Below are positions 34,406 through 43,518 of a DNA stretch of 64,000 nt, piece after piece (the first letter of the stretch is position 1; every line of letters begins with the position of its first letter). This DNA comes from Cloacibacterium caeni (GTDB lineage Bacteria; Bacteroidota; Bacteroidia; Flavobacteriales; Weeksellaceae), in contig NZ_OU015319.1 in NCBI RefSeq assembly GCF_907163125.1, positions 2,604,001 through 2,668,000 on the forward strand. The letters are read 5' to 3'. Made by a program: the position numbers and the translations under genes. The notes under the pieces are model-generated. The model was not told the DNA's origin, ran no database searches, and saw only the letters and a program-made list of their open reading frames with translations.

Positions 34406-35335
34406 TCACTTTTTGACATTCTCAGATTTTGAAATTTTTTTCGGGAAGATAATAGTCGTAAGGTTATACTTTACAAAATAAATTACAATTAGAATTCCTA
34501 AAAATAAAGGCCAAAAATTCAGTAAGAAAACGAAAAATTTTTGCACGAAATAAAATCCGTTAAGTAGAGAAGATTTCGCTTCGTAGAAGAAATTGACTTG
34601 GTATTTATTGTCGTAAAATTGGGTGTTGGTAATGGCAATTTCGGCGATTCTTACTTTTGGTTCTTTAATGTAAATATCTACAGTACTGTACTTTATATTA
34701 TCTGCAAGATTTAGATTTTCAATTTGTTGTGTATTATTTTTCTCTTCGTTTTCTTCGGTGAGGTTTGCTTTCTTTTCATTGTTTTTAATTTGAGAAATAA
34801 CTTCGCCCGTTTTATTGATTTTTTTCAATTCAAGTTCTGCAATTTTAGCATTATTGGTAACATCTTCAGCCAAAATAATTCTGGTATTCAAGAAAAGTTT
34901 TCGGTCATTTACAGAAGTGAGAAACGCACCTAATTTTTCCGAAGGAACTCTTACTTGCATTTTGTTATAAGAATTGAATTTTCTGAGTAAAACCGCATTT
35001 TGGTCAGAAGTGTTATAGGTTTCTTCTTCGATAACTTGACTTTGTAATTCACTTTTGGTAACAAATCCGCCCAAATTTTTTAGTGCATTTTCTATGTGAA
35101 CTGTGGCTTCGTAAACGTCTTTTACTTCCATGCTGACTTCTGCAGTTTTTACAAATTTTTTGTCTGGAATTTGTTGAGAAGCAGCGTAAGAAACTTCATC
35201 TTTTTGAATAGAAGTAGAATCTGCAGTCATGGCAGCGCTTTCGTATTCGGCATCTACGCTTTCAGATTTTTGACAAGAAAATAATCCCGCTAAAATAAAA
35301 GTTGCGAAAACCAGTTTTTGAAATTTTGTGTTCAT
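34406..35335 (-). CDS. DUF4349 domain lipoprotein
   Basis: A 309-residue envelope protein with a lipobox at LAGLFSCQKS (Cys about 21), a low-complexity acidic linker, the DUF4349 domain (about 60-240, including FVKTAEVSMEVKDVYEATVH and MQVRVPSEKLGAFLTSV), and a C-terminal hydrophobic helix (about 270-290) followed by basic residues. A lipid anchor and a C-terminal helix together are usual for this family. Role unknown. Confidence 0.8.
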   Translation of the reverse strand: MNTKFQKLVFATFILAGLFSCQKSESVDAEYESAAMTADSTSIQKDEVSYAASQQIPDKKFVKTAEVSMEVKDVYEATVHIENALKNLGGFVTKSELQSQVIEEETYNTSDQNAVLLRKFNSYNKMQVRVPSEKLGAFLTSVNDRKLFLNTRIILAEDVTNNAKIAELELKKINKTGEVISQIKNNEKKANLTEENEEKNNTQQIENLNLADNIKYSTVDIYIKEPKVRIAEIAITNTQFYDNKYQVNFFYEAKSSLLNGFYFVQKFFVFLLNFWPLFLGILIVIYFVKYNLTTIIFPKKISKSENVKK

Positions 35336-35462
35336 TGTTTAAGGTTTTTGTGGTTAGACTTCCTCAAAGTTGAGCACAAGATTCTTGTAAAGTTTGTAAA
35401 AGTGGTTTTTTGTTTTTGTAAACTTGGTTTGCAATAGAAGTTGCAGAATTTCAGTTGTTTGT

Positions 35463-35493
35463 AAAAAAAACAACAACCCGCAAATTTGCGGGT
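35463..35493 (-). terminator. Terminator of the toxin-antitoxin operon
   Basis: ACCCGCAAA (35476-35484) pairs with TTTGCGGGT (35485-35493). On the minus strand the stem is followed by a T-rich run. Confidence 0.75.
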
Positions 35494-35529
35494 CTTATCA
35501 TTTAAGTTTTTTTTAAAATCTATCTGATT

Positions 35530-35826
35530 TTATTTCAAAGCTAAAGTTTTAGGATTCTTTTTTCCGTGTCTTATTGTCAAAACATGAAGATTTCCTTTTT
35601 CTATTTCATAATAAAGTAGATAATCTCTGATAATTTTAACATAAACGTTTTTGATATCCGTTTTTCTACCAATTTTTGGGAATTCTAAAATAAAAATGAG
35701 TTGTTCTTGGATTAATTGATTGAGTTTTAAACTGTAAATGTTTGATTTATTTCTGTTTACCCAATATTCAAGAATTTCTATAAGTTCAGATTTTGCTTTA
35801 GGTGACCAAATTATTTCTCCAGCCAT
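35530..35826 (-). CDS. RelE/ParE-type toxin
   Basis: A 98-residue basic protein with the ParE fold pattern: IIWSPKAKSELIEILEYW at the start, the FPKIGRKT loop, VKIIRDYLLYYEIEKG, and the C-terminal VLTIRHGKKNP. ParE toxins poison gyrase, and RelE toxins cut mRNA on the ribosome. The residues here do not decide between them, but FPxxGR plus the RDYLLYYEI strand favours ParE-like. It overlaps its antitoxin gene by 16 bases, the usual arrangement. Confidence 0.85.
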   Translation of the reverse strand: MAGEIIWSPKAKSELIEILEYWVNRNKSNIYSLKLNQLIQEQLIFILEFPKIGRKTDIKNVYVKIIRDYLLYYEIEKGNLHVLTIRHGKKNPKTLALK

Positions 35827-36044
35827 GATGTAATTTCTTTTTGAACATCTTCATTAGAAATTCCATCTCCGTTTTTAATCTGATTTTGTGCTTCTTTTAC
35901 AGCCTCTTTTTCTTCTTTATTAGTAATGTAAAGAGACTCATCTGCTTGAAATTTAAGTAATTGCATAATTTCTTTAAGTCTTACTTTATCAGTAATACCT
36001 GCAATTTGATTGATTAAATTTAATTTTAATTCAGCAGTGCTCAT
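35811..36044 (-). CDS. Antitoxin partner of the ParE-type toxin
   Basis: A 77-residue acidic helical protein (LKLNLINQIAGITDKVRLKE, then a Glu/Lys-rich middle and the C-terminal EDVQKEITSWLEK) placed directly upstream of, and overlapping, the toxin. The N-terminal segment could form a dimerising DNA-binding part, while the tail would wrap the toxin. The family is a guess based on context. The same spacer holds a long inverted repeat at 36080-36136. Confidence 0.8.
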   Translation of the reverse strand: MSTAELKLNLINQIAGITDKVRLKEIMQLLKFQADESLYITNKEEKEAVKEAQNQIKNGDGISNEDVQKEITSWLEK

Positions 36045-36079
36045 TTTTAGAAATTTATAATATCAAAATTAAAAAAATA

Positions 36080-36136
36080 TTGCCACGAATCCACAATTTT
36101 TTATAAAATTAAAAATGATTTGTGAATTGGTGGCAA
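36080..36136. repeat. Long inverted repeat between lon and the antitoxin gene
   Basis: TTGCCACGAATCCACAA (36080-36096) and TTGTGAATTGGTGGCAA (36120-36136) are inverted copies with two mismatches around an AT-rich 23-base centre. It lies downstream of lon and upstream of the antitoxin. It may end lon transcription or act as an operator for the toxin-antitoxin pair. Confidence 0.65.
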
Positions 36137-36142
36137 AACATT

Positions 36143-38533
36143 CTATTTTTCAATCGCTAATTCCACTACTTCTTTCATGGTTTTCACGTAATGAACTTTC
36201 AGATTTTTAAGATAATTTTGGTTGATTTCTAAAACATCTTTTCTGTTTTCTTCACATAAAATTACTTCTTTAATTTCGGCTCTTACTGCGGCCAACAATT
36301 TTTCTTTAATTCCGCCAACTGGAAGCACTTTTCCTCTTAAAGTAATTTCGCCAGTCATTGCTAAATGTGGTTTTACTTTTTTATTCAAATAACTAGAAAC
36401 CATACTCGTTAGCATTGCAATTCCTGCACTTGGTCCATCTTTCGGAGTCGCACCTTCTGGAACGTGAACGTGGATATTTTTATTTTCAATATCTTCTAAG
36501 GAAATGCCTAAACTTTCATGTTTTGCTTTGATGTATTCTAGCGAAATGGTTGCCGATTCTTTCATCACATTTCCTAGATTTCCTGTCATGGTAAGATTGC
36601 CTTTTCCTTTACTTAAAATGCTCTCTATGAACAAGATATCGCCACCAACTGAAGTCCAAGCTAAGCCTGTAACTACACCTGGAACATCCATCATTTCTGA
36701 GAAGTTTTTAGACATCGGAACACCTAAGATTTCATCAATTTTCTGAATGGAAATTTTCGGGTCGTATTCTTTATTCATGGTAATTTGTAGCGCAACCCAA
36801 CGAGAAATTTTGGCGATTTGTTTTTCTAAATTTCTTACACCGCTTTCTCTGGTGAATGCTTCTACTACGTGTGCAATTTCTTTATTTCCTAGTTTATAAG
36901 CGTCTTTTTGTAGGCCAGTTTCTTCCATTTGTTTTTTAATCAAATGGCGTTTTGCGATTTCTACCTTTTCTTCAATCGTATAACCCGAAAGTTGAATAAT
37001 TTCCATTCTGTCTAACAATGGCGTTTGAATGCTAGAAAGCGAATTGGCTGTAGCAATGAACATTACTTTTGACAAGTCGTAACCAATTTCTAAGAAATTA
37101 TCATAAAAACTGTGGTTTTGTTCTGGATCTAGAACTTCCAAAAGTGCAGAACTAGGGTCGCCATGCATTCCTTGTCCAAGTTTGTCTATTTCATCTAAAA
37201 CGATAACTGGATTAGATGTTCCCGCTTTTTTGATGGCTTGCAATAATCTTCCCGCCATTGCGCCGATGTAAGTTTTTCTGTGTCCACGGATTTCTGATTC
37301 GTCATGCAAACCGCCCAAACTCATTCTTACATATTTTCTGCCAAGAGCATCTGCAATAGACTTTCCGAGGGAAGTTTTACCAACTCCAGGAGGACCCACT
37401 AAACACAAAATCGGAGATTTCATGTCGTTTTTTAATTTCAGAACTGCCATGTGTTCTAAAATTCTTTTTTTGATGTCTTCTAAACCGAAATGGTCTTTAT
37501 TCAAGATTTTTTCCGCTTTTGGAATATCAAAAATGTCTTTAGAATAAGAATTCCAAGGTAAATCTGTGAAGAAATCTAAATAATTTCTCTGTACATTATA
37601 ATCTGGCGAATTAGGATTATGGCGTTGAAGTCTTTTCAGTTCTTTCTCGAAATGTTCCTGAATTTCTGGTTTCCAAGAAATTTTTTCTGCTTTTTTCTTC
37701 AGTTCATCTACATCGGTTTCCGTTCCACCGCCTAATTCTTCCTGAATGGTTTTAATTTGTTGGCTCAGGAAATATTCTCTCTGTTGTTTGTCTAAATCGC
37801 GAGAAGTTTTTTGATGAATTTGATTTTTCAATTCTAATCTTCTGAAATCATCATGCATCAGTTCATAGCATAATTCTGCGCGCTTCATCAGTGATTTTTC
37901 TTCCAGAAGTTTTTGTTTGTTTTCCGAAGAGAAATTTGCATTTACACAGATAAAATTTAGTAAATCTTCTTGTCCTTCAATATTTCTGATGGCAAAATTA
38001 GCTGCGCCAGGAATATTAGGGTCTATTTCTATGATTTTAATTGCTAAATCCTTGATGTTATCAATCAAAGCTTCATATTCTTCTTTCTTTTTGGTAGAAG
38101 AATCTTTTAATTTTTCTATTTCTGCGGTGAAATAAGGTTCGGTTTCAATGAAATTTTTCACTTTGAAACGCTGAACTCCTCTCGTGATTGCAGAAATATT
38201 ACCATCAGGAAGTTTGATGATTTTTATGATTTTAGCAATAGTTCCTATTTGGTAAAGGTCTTTTTCGGTGGGATTTTCTTGTTGAGAGAGTTTTTGACTC
38301 AAAATTCCTATCAGTTGACCATTTTTTTGTGCTTCTTCTAATAATTTAATAGACTTTTCTCTTCCTGCAGTGATTGGGATAACCACTTTCGGAAACATCA
38401 CCATATTTCTAACAGGTAGAATCGGGAAAATCTCTTGCGCTTTTTCTTCTTTGGTTTGTTTTTCTTCGTTTGCCACGATGCTAAAATTTTCGTCTAAAAA
38501 ATTTTCAAAAGCGATATCTTCTATTTCAATCAT
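36143..38533 (-). CDS. lon: ATP-dependent protease Lon
   Basis: A 796-residue cytoplasmic protease for damaged and regulatory proteins. It has an N-terminal LON domain (about 35-230, starting [16 protein letters not shown]), AAA+ core with Walker [10 protein letters not shown] (about 385) and [11 protein letters not shown], and a C-terminal protease with catalytic Ser in [11 protein letters not shown] and Lys in [13 protein letters not shown]. All catalytic residues are present. A near-perfect palindrome lies 14 bases before its start. Monocistronic. Confidence 0.96.
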   Translation of the reverse strand: MIEIEDIAFENFLDENFSIVANEEKQTKEEKAQEIFPILPVRNMVMFPKVVIPITAGREKSIKLLEEAQKNGQLIGILSQKLSQQENPTEKDLYQIGTIAKIIKIIKLPDGNISAITRGVQRFKVKNFIETEPYFTAEIEKLKDSSTKKKEEYEALIDNIKDLAIKIIEIDPNIPGAANFAIRNIEGQEDLLNFICVNANFSSENKQKLLEEKSLMKRAELCYELMHDDFRRLELKNQIHQKTSRDLDKQQREYFLSQQIKTIQEELGGGTETDVDELKKKAEKISWKPEIQEHFEKELKRLQRHNPNSPDYNVQRNYLDFFTDLPWNSYSKDIFDIPKAEKILNKDHFGLEDIKKRILEHMAVLKLKNDMKSPILCLVGPPGVGKTSLGKSIADALGRKYVRMSLGGLHDESEIRGHRKTYIGAMAGRLLQAIKKAGTSNPVIVLDEIDKLGQGMHGDPSSALLEVLDPEQNHSFYDNFLEIGYDLSKVMFIATANSLSSIQTPLLDRMEIIQLSGYTIEEKVEIAKRHLIKKQMEETGLQKDAYKLGNKEIAHVVEAFTRESGVRNLEKQIAKISRWVALQITMNKEYDPKISIQKIDEILGVPMSKNFSEMMDVPGVVTGLAWTSVGGDILFIESILSKGKGNLTMTGNLGNVMKESATISLEYIKAKHESLGISLEDIENKNIHVHVPEGATPKDGPSAGIAMLTSMVSSYLNKKVKPHLAMTGEITLRGKVLPVGGIKEKLLAAVRAEIKEVILCEENRKDVLEINQNYLKNLKVHYVKTMKEVVELAIEK

Positions 38534-38547
38534 AATCTAAAAATTAG

Positions 38548-38564
38548 AATGACAAATTGTCATT
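38548..38564. promoter_or_regulatory. Operator-like palindrome at the lon start
   Basis: AATGACAAATTGTCATT has perfect eight-base arms around one central base and ends 14 bases before the lon ATG. TATACTTT on the minus strand at about 38569-38576 could be the -7 box, placing the palindrome over the transcription start. It looks like the binding site of a dimeric repressor, perhaps for stress control of lon. Confidence 0.6.
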
Positions 38565-38827
38565 TTTAAAGTATATAAATCAATTACCAAGACAAGATTC
38601 GAAATTTTCTTGCCTAAAATAAAGAGTACTGTAATATTCGCAATAGCTATGCCAAGAGTTTTTATGGACAAATTTTCCTTTTTTTATTCTAGAAAACTGA
38701 ACTGATTTTCAAAGTGGTGGTCGATTGTGAAATATTTGCCAGATAGACTTCTGTAAAGTCCTTTAAAAAAATAAATATAAACGAATGAAAATGAGTGATA
38801 AAATTTCTCTATTATCTTAAAATTATG
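38565..38827. other. Rest of the divergent lon-ppiD spacer
   Basis: About 260 AT-rich bases. I see a small GACTT/AAGTC hairpin near 38745 and no frame longer than about 20 codons with a start. No RNA gene is recognised. Confidence 0.4.
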
Positions 38828-38835
38828 TATTTTCG
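38828..38835 (+). promoter_or_regulatory. -7 box TATTTTCG of ppiD
   Basis: One mismatch to TAnnTTTG, 29 bases before the ATG at 38865. Confidence 0.4.
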
Positions 38836-38864
38836 CACACTGATTTTAAATACTTATATATAAA

Positions 38865-41006
38865 ATGTCAATTACAGCTTCAATAAGAAAGAGACCTTGG
38901 CTATTATTAGGAATGATTATTATTGCACTTTTAGCATTTTTAATTAATCCTGAAAGCATGGACAAAATGTTTGGTCAAAATCCAAATATTTTGGGAAAGG
39001 TAAATGGTGAAGAAATCACTCGTGATGAATTTAATGACCAATTAAGTTTGTTACAACAACAATCTCAAGGGCAACCACAGCAAGGCTTAGAAGAACAGGC
39101 TTGGCAAATCTTGGTGCAGTCTAAATTAATCAAACAACAGTTTGATAAAATGGGGTTAAAAATTACAGATGAAATTTTCTGGAATCAATTACAATTTGAC
39201 CCAATGTTTTCTAAAGAACAGAATCCACAAAATTTTGACGAAAAAGGAAACTTTAAAGTTGCTGAAATTAAAAAGCAAATTGAAGAACTTAAAAATAATG
39301 GCGACGTAAACCAATATAATGAATGGCTAAAAGCTAAAAAGGCTATCGAATACAGAATGATGGCAAGACAGCTTTTTGCAAACGTTACTGCAGGAATTAC
39401 AGCCAACAAAAAAGAAGCTGCTGAACTAATGAAGCAAAGAGACGAAGTTGCTGATATAGACTTCGTGAAAGTAGATTATGCTGCTTTTGCTGCTAAAAAT
39501 CCAGTGAAAGTAACTACTGAAGATTTAGCAAACTATATCAAAAAACATCCTGTGATGTTTAAATCTGAAGCTGCTAGAAACTTAGGAATTGTATATTTTC
39601 CTGCAAAACCAAGTGCAGCAGATGATGCTTTAGCTCTTAAAGAAATCAACAAACTTTACAACGAAGGTGTAGATAATGGAAATGGCTTAGAAAGTTTCAA
39701 AAATACTCCGAACGATTCTATGTTCGTAGAATTAAACTCTGAAGCACAAATTAAATATTCATTTGTTTCTGACCAAGAAATTCCTCAAGAAGCGCAAGCT
39801 TTTGTAAAAGGAGCTTCTGTAGGTCAATTCTTCGGACCTTATAAATCAGGTGACAAATATTATGTAACCAAATTAGTAGGAAAGAGCAGCGCTACCATGC
39901 CTAAACACATTTTGTTTGCGTACAAAGGCGCAATGAGAGCAGATGAAAAGCAAACTAGAACCAAAGAAGAAGCTAAAAAATTAGCAGACAGCATTGGTGC
40001 ATTAGTAAAAGCTGATCCATTGAAATTCAACGAATATGTGCAAATGTCTGATGAGCCAGGTGCTGCGCAAAGAGGAGGCATGTTAAGTTGGATTTTAGAT
40101 AATGATAATAATTACGCTAAACCTTTTGGAGATTGGGTTAAAGGAAACGCAAAAGGAGCTGTAGGTGTGGTAGAAACTGATTTTGGTTATCATATTATTG
40201 TTAACGAAAATAAAATGCCAGTTTACAAAATTGCAAACTTAGCAAAAGACATCAGAGCTTCTAAAGAAACCGAAAACAAAGTATATACAGAAGCAAATAC
40301 TTTCATTCAGTCTGTTCAAGGAAAATCTTTCAATGATTTTGCAAACGGAGCGAAAAAGAAAAATTTCAATTTCCAAAATCCTAAATCTGTAAAAAGATTC
40401 CAAGGTCAAATCCAAGGTTTAGGAACAGATAAAGATGAAGAAATTTTAGCTTGGGCTTTCAATAAAGAAAGAGAAAAAGGAGAAACCAATATCTTTACTA
40501 CTGGTAATGGTGACTACATCGTAGTATACTTAAACGGTAAACAAGAAGCGGGAATTGCAGATCCAGAATCTGTAAGAGAACAAGTAGAACCAATTGTAAG
40601 AAATCAATTATTAGCGAAAAAAATCACTGAAAAAATTACTGCAAGCAAAGCAACAACTTTAGATGCAATTGCTAAATTGTTTGGTACGACTAAACAATCT
40701 TCGCAAGTAAGTTTATTCTCTCCATTTGTAGGAGGTGCTATGGAAGCTAAAGTTGCTGGAGCTGCATTTGGTGTTAAAAAAGGTAAAATCTCTAAACCAG
40801 TAGAAGGTGCAACTGGAGTTTTTGTAGTAACTCAAAAAGCGGTTAAGCTAAACAAACAACCAGGAGACGTTAAACAAATCATGCAAGCAATTCAACAACA
40901 AGGTGCTCAAATGTTTAGCCAATCATTAATGAAGAGTTTACAAGACAATGCTAAGATAGAAGATTACAGAATTGAAGTATGGGATAAAACTTCTCAAGCT
41001 CAATAA
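38865..41006 (+). CDS. ppiD: Peptidyl-prolyl isomerase PpiD-like (SurA N-terminal and PpiC domains)
   Basis: A periplasmic chaperone anchored in the inner membrane. After a short basic start there is one transmembrane helix (about 13-30, LLGMIIIALLAFLI), then a SurA_N-type domain (VNGEEITRDEFNDQLSLLQQ), a long helical region, the parvulin domain (about 345-455: MPKHILFAYKG to VGVVETDFGYHIIVNENK), and a C-terminal second half. At 713 residues it is longer than E. coli PpiD (623), as is usual in Bacteroidota. It has its own perfect terminator. Confidence 0.92.
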   Translation: MSITASIRKRPWLLLGMIIIALLAFLINPESMDKMFGQNPNILGKVNGEEITRDEFNDQLSLLQQQSQGQPQQGLEEQAWQILVQSKLIKQQFDKMGLKITDEIFWNQLQFDPMFSKEQNPQNFDEKGNFKVAEIKKQIEELKNNGDVNQYNEWLKAKKAIEYRMMARQLFANVTAGITANKKEAAELMKQRDEVADIDFVKVDYAAFAAKNPVKVTTEDLANYIKKHPVMFKSEAARNLGIVYFPAKPSAADDALALKEINKLYNEGVDNGNGLESFKNTPNDSMFVELNSEAQIKYSFVSDQEIPQEAQAFVKGASVGQFFGPYKSGDKYYVTKLVGKSSATMPKHILFAYKGAMRADEKQTRTKEEAKKLADSIGALVKADPLKFNEYVQMSDEPGAAQRGGMLSWILDNDNNYAKPFGDWVKGNAKGAVGVVETDFGYHIIVNENKMPVYKIANLAKDIRASKETENKVYTEANTFIQSVQGKSFNDFANGAKKKNFNFQNPKSVKRFQGQIQGLGTDKDEEILAWAFNKEREKGETNIFTTGNGDYIVVYLNGKQEAGIADPESVREQVEPIVRNQLLAKKITEKITASKATTLDAIAKLFGTTKQSSQVSLFSPFVGGAMEAKVAGAAFGVKKGKISKPVEGATGVFVVTQKAVKLNKQPGDVKQIMQAIQQQGAQMFSQSLMKSLQDNAKIEDYRIEVWDKTSQAQ

Positions 41007-41024
41007 TTCTTCTCAAAAATATTT

Positions 41025-41058
41025 AAAAGCGACTTTTTCTAGAAAAAGTCGCTTTTTT
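41025..41058 (+). terminator. Terminator of ppiD
   Basis: AAAAGCGACTTTTTCT pairs perfectly over 16 bases with the directly adjacent AGAAAAAGTCGCTTTT, followed by T-rich sequence. Confidence 0.85.
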
Positions 41059-41106
41059 TATAACAATCTGCAGAAATATTGAAACTACCATTACTTCAAA
41101 AAGTAG

Positions 41107-41114
41107 TATATTTG
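41107..41114 (+). promoter_or_regulatory. -7 box TATATTTG of the MCE gene
   Basis: A perfect TAnnTTTG match inside the longer open frame that begins with TTG at 41079. Its position 21 bases before GTG 41136 indicates that the GTG is the true start. Confidence 0.6.
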
Positions 41115-41135
41115 CGCATAAAAATTCATAAAATT

Positions 41136-42080
41136 GTGAAATACACTAAAGAAATAAAAGCAGGTTTAATAGCACTTTTAGCTATTGTAGGATTCGTTAT
41201 TCTTTTCCAGTTTATGAAGGGGAAAAGTTTCTTTACATCAGATAATATTTACTACGCAAAATTTGACAATGTAGACGGTTTAGAGCAGTCTAATCCAGTT
41301 TCTATCAACGGTTTGAAAGTAGGACAGGTAGATAAAATTCTTCCTCAAACAGCTAAAGACGGAACCATTTATTTTGTGGTTAAAGTTTTAGTGGATAAAG
41401 GTTTTAATTTTTCTAAAAATTCTACTGTAGAAATCTTTGAACCGGGAATTATGTCTGGTAAACAAGCAAGAATTCATTTGGTTTATGATAAAGCACCTTT
41501 TGCTAAAGATGGAGATACTTTAAGAGGAACTTTTCAATCTTCTTTGATGGCAAGTTTATCTTCGCAAGTAGGCCCTGTAAAAGACCAAGTACAAAGTGTT
41601 TTAACTAAACTAGATTCTACAATGGCAGCGACCAATAAAATTGTAGACGAACAAAACAGAAGAGAAATTAAAATACTTTTGGCAAGTCTCAACCAAACAG
41701 TTGCTTCTTTCAAAAATACTTCTGACCAAACCAATAGATTATTGGCTTCAAGTCAAGGTAGAGTAGAGAATGTACTTGATAATGCTAATAAAACTATGAT
41801 TTCTGCCAATGCTGCTGTAGAGAAATATGGAAAAGTTGCAGAAAGTATTGATACGAAACAGCTCAATCAAACAGTAGAAAGGCTTTCAGAAGTATCTAAT
41901 AAACTCAATCAAGTGATTTCTGGGATTAATAATGGAGAAGGAAGCCTTGGTAAACTGGCTAAAGATGAGGAATTATACAATAATCTCAATAAAACCTCAG
42001 AGAACCTTAATAGTCTAATTTTAGACCTTAAAGAAAATCCTAAGCGATACATAAATATTTCTGTTTTTGGTAAGAAATAA
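41136..42080 (+). CDS. MCE-family protein (MlaD-like)
   Basis: A lipid-binding component of an Mla/MCE transport system. From GTG 41136 the product is 314 residues: MKYTKEIKAGLIALLAIVGF gives a basic start and a single membrane helix. The MCE domain follows (about 35-110, DNVDGLEQSNPVSINGLKVG and the LVDKGFNFSKNSTVEI strand). The rest is a coiled coil rich in Asn and Gln. In Mla systems MlaD works with MlaF and MlaE. Those genes are at 27.6-29.2 kb, so the system may be split. It leads an operon with two Fe-S genes. Confidence 0.88.
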   Translation: MKYTKEIKAGLIALLAIVGFVILFQFMKGKSFFTSDNIYYAKFDNVDGLEQSNPVSINGLKVGQVDKILPQTAKDGTIYFVVKVLVDKGFNFSKNSTVEIFEPGIMSGKQARIHLVYDKAPFAKDGDTLRGTFQSSLMASLSSQVGPVKDQVQSVLTKLDSTMAATNKIVDEQNRREIKILLASLNQTVASFKNTSDQTNRLLASSQGRVENVLDNANKTMISANAAVEKYGKVAESIDTKQLNQTVERLSEVSNKLNQVISGINNGEGSLGKLAKDEELYNNLNKTSENLNSLILDLKENPKRYINISVFGKK

Positions 42081-42114
42081 TTAACGTATTTTTGAAAAAG
42101 AGAAAAAAATAACT

Positions 42115-43446
42115 ATGCAATATCTAGACAATATTTTATTCCTTGTTTTACTCATTGCTGGTTTCGGTCTGTTTTTTAAAAGTTTAAAAGAAATTTACCG
42201 AAATATAAAACTAGGAAGAGAAATCAATCGTTCTGATAACCCTTCAGAAAGATTGAAAACAATGGCAACTGTTGCTCTCGGGCAAAGCAAAATGAAAAAA
42301 CGCCCAGTTGCAGCATTCTTGCACATGATTGTTTACGTAGGTTTCGTGATTATCAATATTGAATTGATTGAAATCATTGTAGATGGAATTTTCGGAACGC
42401 ACCGTTTCTTAGCTTCAATTTTTGGAGATACACTTTATGGAATTTTTACTGCTACATTAGAAATTTTAGCTGCGCTAGTAGTTATTGCTGTAGTGGCATT
42501 CTTCATCAGAAGAAATGGTCTTAAAATTCCTAGATTATCTTCTATCGACCTAAAAGGTTGGCCAAAAAATGATGCCAATTGGATTTTGGTGATAGAATTT
42601 TGCTTAATGATGGCTTTTTTCAAAATGAATGCAGCAGATTGGTTGCTTCAGCAAAATGGCGTTTTAGCAGCACACGGAAGTTTCCCTGTTTCATCTAACC
42701 TTATTGCACCGATTTTTCAATCTTTCGGTTTCAGTGATGGGTTTTTACATTTCATAGAAAGAGGAGCTTGGTGGTTCCACTTTGTAGGAATTTTGTTCTT
42801 CATGAACTATTTATATTATTCTAAACACCTTCACATCATTTTTGCATTCCCGAATACTTGGTATGCTAATTTGGAGAAAAAAGGTAAATTCAATAATTTA
42901 GAATCTGTAACTCAAGAAATCAAATTAATGATGGATCCTAATGCAGATCCTTATGCAGCGCAACCAGAAGGAGCAGAACCTCCTGCAAAATTTGGCGCTG
43001 AAGATATTTTTGATTTGAATCAAGTTCAGTTACTGAATGCCTATTCTTGTACAGAATGTGGAAGATGTACTGCGGTTTGTCCAGCAAATATTACCGGTAA
43101 AAAACTTTCGCCACGTAAAATTATGATGTCTACCAGAGACAGAGTAGAAGAAGTAGGCAAAAACATCAACAAAAACGGAAAATTTGTAGATGATGGTAAA
43201 AAACTCTTAAACGATTATATTACCAAAGAAGAATTATGGGCTTGTACAAGTTGTAATGCTTGTGTAGAAGCTTGTCCAGTTCTTATAGATCCACTTTCTA
43301 TCATTTTTGAAATGCGTAGATTTATGGTGATGGAACAATCTGCAGCTCCACAAGAACTCAATATGATGATGACGAATGTAGAAAATAATGCTGCACCTTG
43401 GCAATATAATCAAGCAGACAGATTAAATTGGGCAAACGAAAATTAA
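42115..43446 (+). CDS. Membrane-anchored [4Fe-4S] protein (HdrC/FadF-like)
   Basis: A 443-residue electron-transfer protein. The N-terminal half has five or six hydrophobic helices (about 5-25, 65-88, 100-128, 150-170 and 215-245) with histidines that could hold heme (FLHMIVYVGF, WWFHFVGILFF). The C-terminal half has two ferredoxin-like motifs, CTECGRCTAVCP and CTSCNACVEACPV. The next gene encodes a CCG-domain protein, so the pair resembles the C and B parts of heterodisulfide reductase or the FadF-type quinone reductases that accept electrons from ETF. The donor and acceptor are not shown by the sequence. Confidence 0.82.
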   Translation: MQYLDNILFLVLLIAGFGLFFKSLKEIYRNIKLGREINRSDNPSERLKTMATVALGQSKMKKRPVAAFLHMIVYVGFVIINIELIEIIVDGIFGTHRFLASIFGDTLYGIFTATLEILAALVVIAVVAFFIRRNGLKIPRLSSIDLKGWPKNDANWILVIEFCLMMAFFKMNAADWLLQQNGVLAAHGSFPVSSNLIAPIFQSFGFSDGFLHFIERGAWWFHFVGILFFMNYLYYSKHLHIIFAFPNTWYANLEKKGKFNNLESVTQEIKLMMDPNADPYAAQPEGAEPPAKFGAEDIFDLNQVQLLNAYSCTECGRCTAVCPANITGKKLSPRKIMMSTRDRVEEVGKNINKNGKFVDDGKKLLNDYITKEELWACTSCNACVEACPVLIDPLSIIFEMRRFMVMEQSAAPQELNMMMTNVENNAAPWQYNQADRLNWANEN

Positions 43447-43518
43447 TGTGACAATGAGATGATGTGTTGATGCGAAAATTAGCACGTCAGCAAATTAACA
43501 AATTAGCATATTTACAAT
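43447..43518. repeat. 8-base tandem array exactly filling the gap between the two Fe-S genes
   Basis: Nine octamers occupy all 72 bases from the base after the upstream stop codon to the base before ATG 43519. The first three share TGTG/TGAG..GA (for example TGTGACAA, TGTGTTGA). The later ones share TTAGCAAA-like words (TTAGCACG, TCAGCAAA, TTAACAAA, TTAGCATA). The phase is never broken. No recognisable ribosome-binding site is present. Confidence 0.8.

Noticed and set aside
35530-36044. A larger defence island around the toxin-antitoxin pair
   Set aside because: Flanking genes are a housekeeping protease and a common envelope lipoprotein. No nuclease, transposase or integrase is nearby.
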